Assembly: GCF_003366055.1 (NCBI RefSeq)
Contig: NZ_CP025544.1
Span: 1,037,278-1,101,277, forward strand
Length of the DNA: 64,000 bases
DNA from: Candidatus Chromulinivorax destructor
GTDB lineage: Bacteria > Babelota > Babeliae > Babelales > Chromulinivoraceae
Direction of reading: 5' to 3'
Positions within the stretch are counted from its first letter, which is position 1. Each line of letters starts with the position of its first letter. Shown here in pieces: positions 60,801-64,000 of this stretch. Both the position numbers and the translations under genes were made by a program. Below the pieces are notes generated by a model that made no database searches, was not told where the DNA came from, and saw nothing but the letters and a program-made list of their open reading frames with translations.

Positions 60801-61026
60801 ACCGTCGCAAAAGTAAGAGGGACGCAATATCTGATTAACATATTAAGTGTATGCAACAGTCGTACATTTGTAAATATATACAACTTTTTTTTAAACTTCT
60901 TTGGATGTTGATCGTCATAAAATCAGCTCAATATTTTAAAGACTCAGCTCTGTTCTCATGAGATTGTTTATGATATAATTACGTATGGAAATATTTGTGT
61001 AATAATCGTATGCGAATTTCGTTAGT

Positions 61027-61962
61027 ATGAAAACTTTAAAAAAATATGCTTTATCAATTTTAATAATCGTTGCCACCGTGCAGATGTGCGCTATGGAAGA
61101 AACGAAAAAGAAAAAGCTCAATAAAAACATTCCAACGTTACAATCGATTGCAGGCAGAGCTGTTGCGTGTGAGTTTAAACGTATGATTGATGCAAGAGAA
61201 CAGTTTGAAGATGGCCAATTTCAAGAATTTGTTAATTATGTACAACTCCATGCAGATACATTAAAGCCATTTTTGAGTGATGAGATATGCTTACATACTG
61301 GTGAAATTCTGATAGAAAAACGAGAAATATTCAATGAAGCTGTCAAAGCTCAGCATAGTCAGGTGGTTGCATTGCTTCTTGCCGCAGGAGTTGATGTAAA
61401 TCTTCATGATTATTTTGATGATCGTGTAAAGAATTCGGAAAGAAATGTAAAAAGAGTAAAATTATTGCTTGATCATGGAGTGAATGTAAATTTGCAGACT
61501 GATCGTGGTTGGACACTATTGCATACAGCGGCTTATTATGGACATGTAGATCTAGTACAACTGTTGCTTGATCATGGAGCAGATAAGGATAGTCAGAATA
61601 AAAAAGGTCGAACTGCCTTGCATCTAGCTATTTATAATGTGGATTTTGCTGAATATGATGGTAAATTATCTCAACATGAAGATCCTATAGGTGTTAGGAC
61701 AAAAATAGTTGCATTATTGCTTGAGTATGGAGCGAATGTAGAGACTCAAGATCATAATGGCAAGACTCCATTGCATCTAACAGGGTGTTCTTATACGAAT
61801 CAAGAAATAATAACCATGTTGCTTGATTATGGTGTTCATCTAGATGTTCAAGATACGAGTGGTAAGACTCCTTATGATTCTGAATTGATACAAACTATAG
61901 TCTTTTCAAGAAAGCTACATCAAATAGCGTTCTATGTTTTTGAAACAATACAGGCAAGGTAA
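61027..61962 (+). CDS. Secreted ankyrin-repeat protein
   Basis: The 311-residue protein has a signal peptide (TLKKYALSILIIVATVQMCA) and five ankyrin repeats from about residue 100: QHSQVVALLLAAGVDVNLHD, VKLLLDHGVNVNLQTDRGWT, LLHTAAYYGHVDLVQLLLDH, TALHLAIYN.. and TPLHLTGCSYTNQEIITMLL. Such proteins commonly mediate host protein contacts in intracellular bacteria. The stop codon TAA is followed at once by the CTAG end of a mobile repeat, so insertion happened right behind the gene. Confidence 0.87.
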   Translation: MKTLKKYALSILIIVATVQMCAMEETKKKKLNKNIPTLQSIAGRAVACEFKRMIDAREQFEDGQFQEFVNYVQLHADTLKPFLSDEICLHTGEILIEKREIFNEAVKAQHSQVVALLLAAGVDVNLHDYFDDRVKNSERNVKRVKLLLDHGVNVNLQTDRGWTLLHTAAYYGHVDLVQLLLDHGADKDSQNKKGRTALHLAIYNVDFAEYDGKLSQHEDPIGVRTKIVALLLEYGANVETQDHNGKTPLHLTGCSYTNQEIITMLLDYGVHLDVQDTSGKTPYDSELIQTIVFSRKLHQIAFYVFETIQAR

Positions 61963-62166
61963 CTAGGCTGTGTGAAGCAAGTTTAAAAGTAGCGTGCAAT
62001 CATATGATATAGTTTTGCTCATCTCCGGAAATATAGGTGGCGGCCACGTTACGCTTTTTTAGTTTAAAAAATAGTGCATCAGGCCCACTGGCCTGCAGAT
62101 TCCCGGAGTTTTCATAGAAAACGTAGGGCAAAACTCTTTGGTAAAAAATTGGTTCACACAAGCTAG
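61963..62166 (-). mobile_element. MITE-like repeat, copy 12 (both ends intact)
   Basis: CTAGGCTGTGTGAAGCAAGTTT at the left and AATTGGTTCACACAAGCTAG at the right enclose both arms (CATCTCCGGAAATATAGGTGG, GCGGCCACGTTACGC, GCATCAGGCCCACTGGCC, TCCCGGAGTTTTC, GAAAACGTAGGGCAAAACTCT). About 200 bases without the AT-rich core. CTAG borders both ends. Confidence 0.9.
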
Positions 62167-62205
62167 TTTAAAGTTAAAAATAATTAAATATTTTGATAGG
62201 TTTAT

Positions 62206-62643
62206 ATGAAAATTGTAAAAGTCTCTTTGTTTTTATTAGTAATTTTTGTAAGTTCATGTTCGTTACAAGCAATGACTCGTAGTAGAAATGTACCTATAGT
62301 TGATAGAAGACTTATTTGCCAGTTGCCTGATAATCACAATGCAGCAACTGATGATGTGGATGATGTTGATAGTCAAGCACCAACTCCGTTGACTACTCCC
62401 CGAAACATTAATAATGAAGATGAAGAAGGGTGTACTCCTTTATATGAAGCTGTGTATTGTGGGCACATAAAAGAAGTGAAAAAATTATTAGGCGAACATG
62501 CTTCTCTGTACTGCTCAGCTCTTCAAGGCAGAAACCTTGAGGATATGACTCGTAACAAAAAAATTAAACATTTGATAAAAAATGCTCGAGAAGACAGAAA
62601 CATGGTTTTGGATCTATTTGCTGATTCATTGCAACAAAAGTAA
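62206..62643 (+). CDS. Small secreted protein with one ankyrin-like unit
   Basis: The 145-residue product has a signal peptide (MKIVKVSLFLLVIFVSSCSLQA; the SSCS could be a weak lipobox), an acidic proline/threonine linker and a single ankyrin-like unit (NNEDEEGCTPLYEAVYCGHI, KEVKKLLGEH). One repeat alone rarely folds, so it may be a shortened ankyrin gene or work as a capping unit. It follows a mobile repeat that separates it from the large ankyrin gene. Confidence 0.65.
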   Translation: MKIVKVSLFLLVIFVSSCSLQAMTRSRNVPIVDRRLICQLPDNHNAATDDVDDVDSQAPTPLTTPRNINNEDEEGCTPLYEAVYCGHIKEVKKLLGEHASLYCSALQGRNLEDMTRNKKIKHLIKNAREDRNMVLDLFADSLQQK

Positions 62644-62725
62644 ATTGATACATATTGCTTGCAGGGTATAAACTCAATCTTTATATCAATTTTTCCCTCC
62701 TTTCTTTATAAAAACTCCGGTTTAT

Positions 62726-62786
62726 AATCGCATGAATTTCAACAACGCACTTTTATTAAAGTTGCGCACGTGAAACTCATGCGATT
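62726..62786 (+). terminator. Long imperfect hairpin terminator
   Basis: AATCGCATGA pairs with TCATGCGATT, and inner segments (CGCACTTT / AAAGTTGCG, TTTC / GAAA) extend the stem. It ends in TATTTATTTATTG, after the gene at 62206. Confidence 0.75.
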
Positions 62787-62866
62787 ATTTATTTATTGTA
62801 TTATTGACTATTTGAAAGCTTATTTGATAAGTTGTGTGTAGTTATAAATTATAAGGGGGAAGTATA

Positions 62867-64000
62867 ATGAAACTACAATTCTATATCACTGCATTTCTTA
62901 CACTCGCTCATGGTGGGTATAGTCATGCTTCACAAAATATTTGTCCATCGCCATTACCTGAACAGTATCAGTCATTAAAGCCAGGAAAAATGGTATCTGC
63001 ATACGTTGCTAATTGGGATATGTATGGCCAACAAAGTTATAAGATTGATGATATTCATCAGATTGCGCATCGTTTAACGCATGTTATTTATGCTTTTATG
63101 AAGCCAGATCATGTGACGGGAAAATGTCAGCCTCATGACCTTTGGGCTGATATTGGCGCAGTTGATGATTTTCAGTCAAAAGTAGGTGGAAATTTTGCAA
63201 AATTATTAGCATTAAAAAAGAAATTTCCGCATTTAAAAATTTTATTATCAGTTGGCGGTGGGACTTATAATAAAAATTTTATAGCACTTGCGCAAGATCC
63301 AAAAGTGTTGAAAAAATTTGCTCAATCGTGCGTTAATATGCTTGATTTTTATGACCACACTTTTAAACATTTTCAAGATAAGTCATTGCAAACAACTCAC
63401 TTTACCTATACAGGTCTATTTGATGGTCTTGATATTGATTGGGAGTGGGATGCAGGTGCTTTAAATCCACAATTATCACAAGCTTTTACTTCCTTTATTC
63501 ATGAATTACGTCGATTGCTTGATATTCGAAAAAAACAGACCAAGCAAAATGCTTTGTTGTCTATTGCATTGCAAGTGACGCCAAGTATTTATAAAAATCT
63601 AAATTTAGCTGCAATAGCAAAAGATGTGAATTGGTTTCATGTGATGGCGTATGATTTTTTTGGTCCTCAAAATCCTATTATTGGTTTTAATGCTCCAATT
63701 TGTAGTACATGGTCAGTTTATTCAATTGATGGTGCTGTACAAAGAATTATGGAGCAAGGTGTTTCGCCAGCTAAGATGGTGTTATGTGTGCCTTTATACG
63801 GCTATTTGTATGAAAATACTGATGGGTATCAGGCAAAAATTGATAAAAAAAATAAAAGCAAAGCGGTATCGTATCGCATTATTAAAAGCAAATATATTGA
63901 CGATCCTGATTTTACAAAACAATGGGATGATTTTTCTCATGTTCCTTCTTTGTACAATGCAAAAAAACGAACATTTATTAGTTATGATGAAGAAGCATCG
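62867..64000 (+). CDS. Secreted GH18 chitinase-like glycosidase (3' end beyond window)
   Basis: The frame is open to the window edge: 378 codons are visible. After a signal peptide (KLQFYITAFLTLAHGGYSHA) comes a family 18 glycoside hydrolase barrel: SAYVANWDMYGQQSYKIDDI at strand 1, ILLSVGGGTYN at 126-136, the catalytic DGLDIDWEW at 186-194 with the acid E193, and the MAYDFFG strand near 261 whose tyrosine/aspartate pair assists catalysis. All catalytic residues are intact, so an active secreted chitinase or related N-acetylglucosaminidase is expected. AAGGGGGAAGTATA precedes the ATG. The C-terminus and any chitin-binding domain are outside the window. Confidence 0.9.
   Translation, partial: MKLQFYITAFLTLAHGGYSHASQNICPSPLPEQYQSLKPGKMVSAYVANWDMYGQQSYKIDDIHQIAHRLTHVIYAFMKPDHVTGKCQPHDLWADIGAVDDFQSKVGGNFAKLLALKKKFPHLKILLSVGGGTYNKNFIALAQDPKVLKKFAQSCVNMLDFYDHTFKHFQDKSLQTTHFTYTGLFDGLDIDWEWDAGALNPQLSQAFTSFIHELRRLLDIRKKQTKQNALLSIALQVTPSIYKNLNLAAIAKDVNWFHVMAYDFFGPQNPIIGFNAPICSTWSVYSIDGAVQRIMEQGVSPAKMVLCVPLYGYLYENTDGYQAKIDKKNKSKAVSYRIIKSKYIDDPDFTKQWDDFSHVPSLYNAKKRTFISYDEEAS

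Noticed and set aside
1-64000. CRISPR array
   Set aside because: The dispersed repeats are not regularly spaced and have terminal inverted repeats; no direct-repeat/spacer pattern and no cas gene was seen.

Overview
ORGANISM. The window is AT-rich bacterial DNA with dense single-exon genes, Shine-Dalgarno sites of the AAAGGA type and Gram-negative cell-envelope traits (two beta-barrel-like proteins ending in phenylalanine, PBP2, PgsA). About 35 of some 60 genes start with a Sec-type signal peptide, most encode small proteins of no family I recognise, and at least six carry ankyrin or ankyrin-like repeats. Apart from nutrient-uptake ABC genes there is almost no metabolism. This is the profile of an obligate intracellular bacterium of protists; my best guess, an inference only, is the Dependentiae (TM6/Babeliae) lineage.

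LAYOUT. 0-7 kb: the tail of one ABC transporter operon, three secreted-protein genes, then a complete second transporter of the same family (substrate-binding protein, permease, ATPase). 7-10.3 kb: ftsH, an inositol-monophosphatase-like gene, rpmB, rpsT. 11-17.8 kb: on the minus strand a 901-residue membrane regulator, a Xer recombinase and PBP2; then nth on the plus strand. 17.8-31 kb: an accessory region of secreted and ankyrin proteins around thrS and phoH, including a secreted protein built on the FtsH-type M41 protease domain. 31-35 kb: rpmH-rnpA, a possible small RNA, trigger factor, tRNA-Leu(UAG), frr and tsf. 35-48 kb: secreted low-complexity proteins among argS, mnmA, pgsA and ssb. 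48-53.4 kb: two paralogous outer-membrane-like proteins, grpE and an RMD1/DUF155-like protein. 53.7-58.9 kb: an expanded family of small secreted proteins with a tandem duplication. 59-64 kb: lepA, two ankyrin proteins and a secreted GH18 chitinase cut by the window edge.

REPEATS. The most striking feature is a dispersed family of about 13 short, non-coding, GC-rich imperfect palindromes with terminal inverted repeats ending TAGGCTGTGTGAACC. Their ends, a nested insertion at 28.4-28.9 kb and their CTAG context fit a MITE mobilised by an IS630/Tc1-type transposase (TA target duplication). They sit between genes, touch or overlap stop codons three times, interrupt one operon and have merged with a decayed antitoxin-like gene.

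HOW IT FITS TOGETHER. The housekeeping genes cover translation, protein quality control, DNA repair, envelope growth and lipid synthesis. The secreted ankyrin proteins, M41-like protease, chitinase and lineage-specific small proteins look like the host-interaction layer, and the ABC systems look like import of host-derived nutrients. Two secreted-protein genes are broken or shifted at A7 homopolymers, and several gene pairs show recent local duplication, so the accessory layer appears to be evolving quickly.
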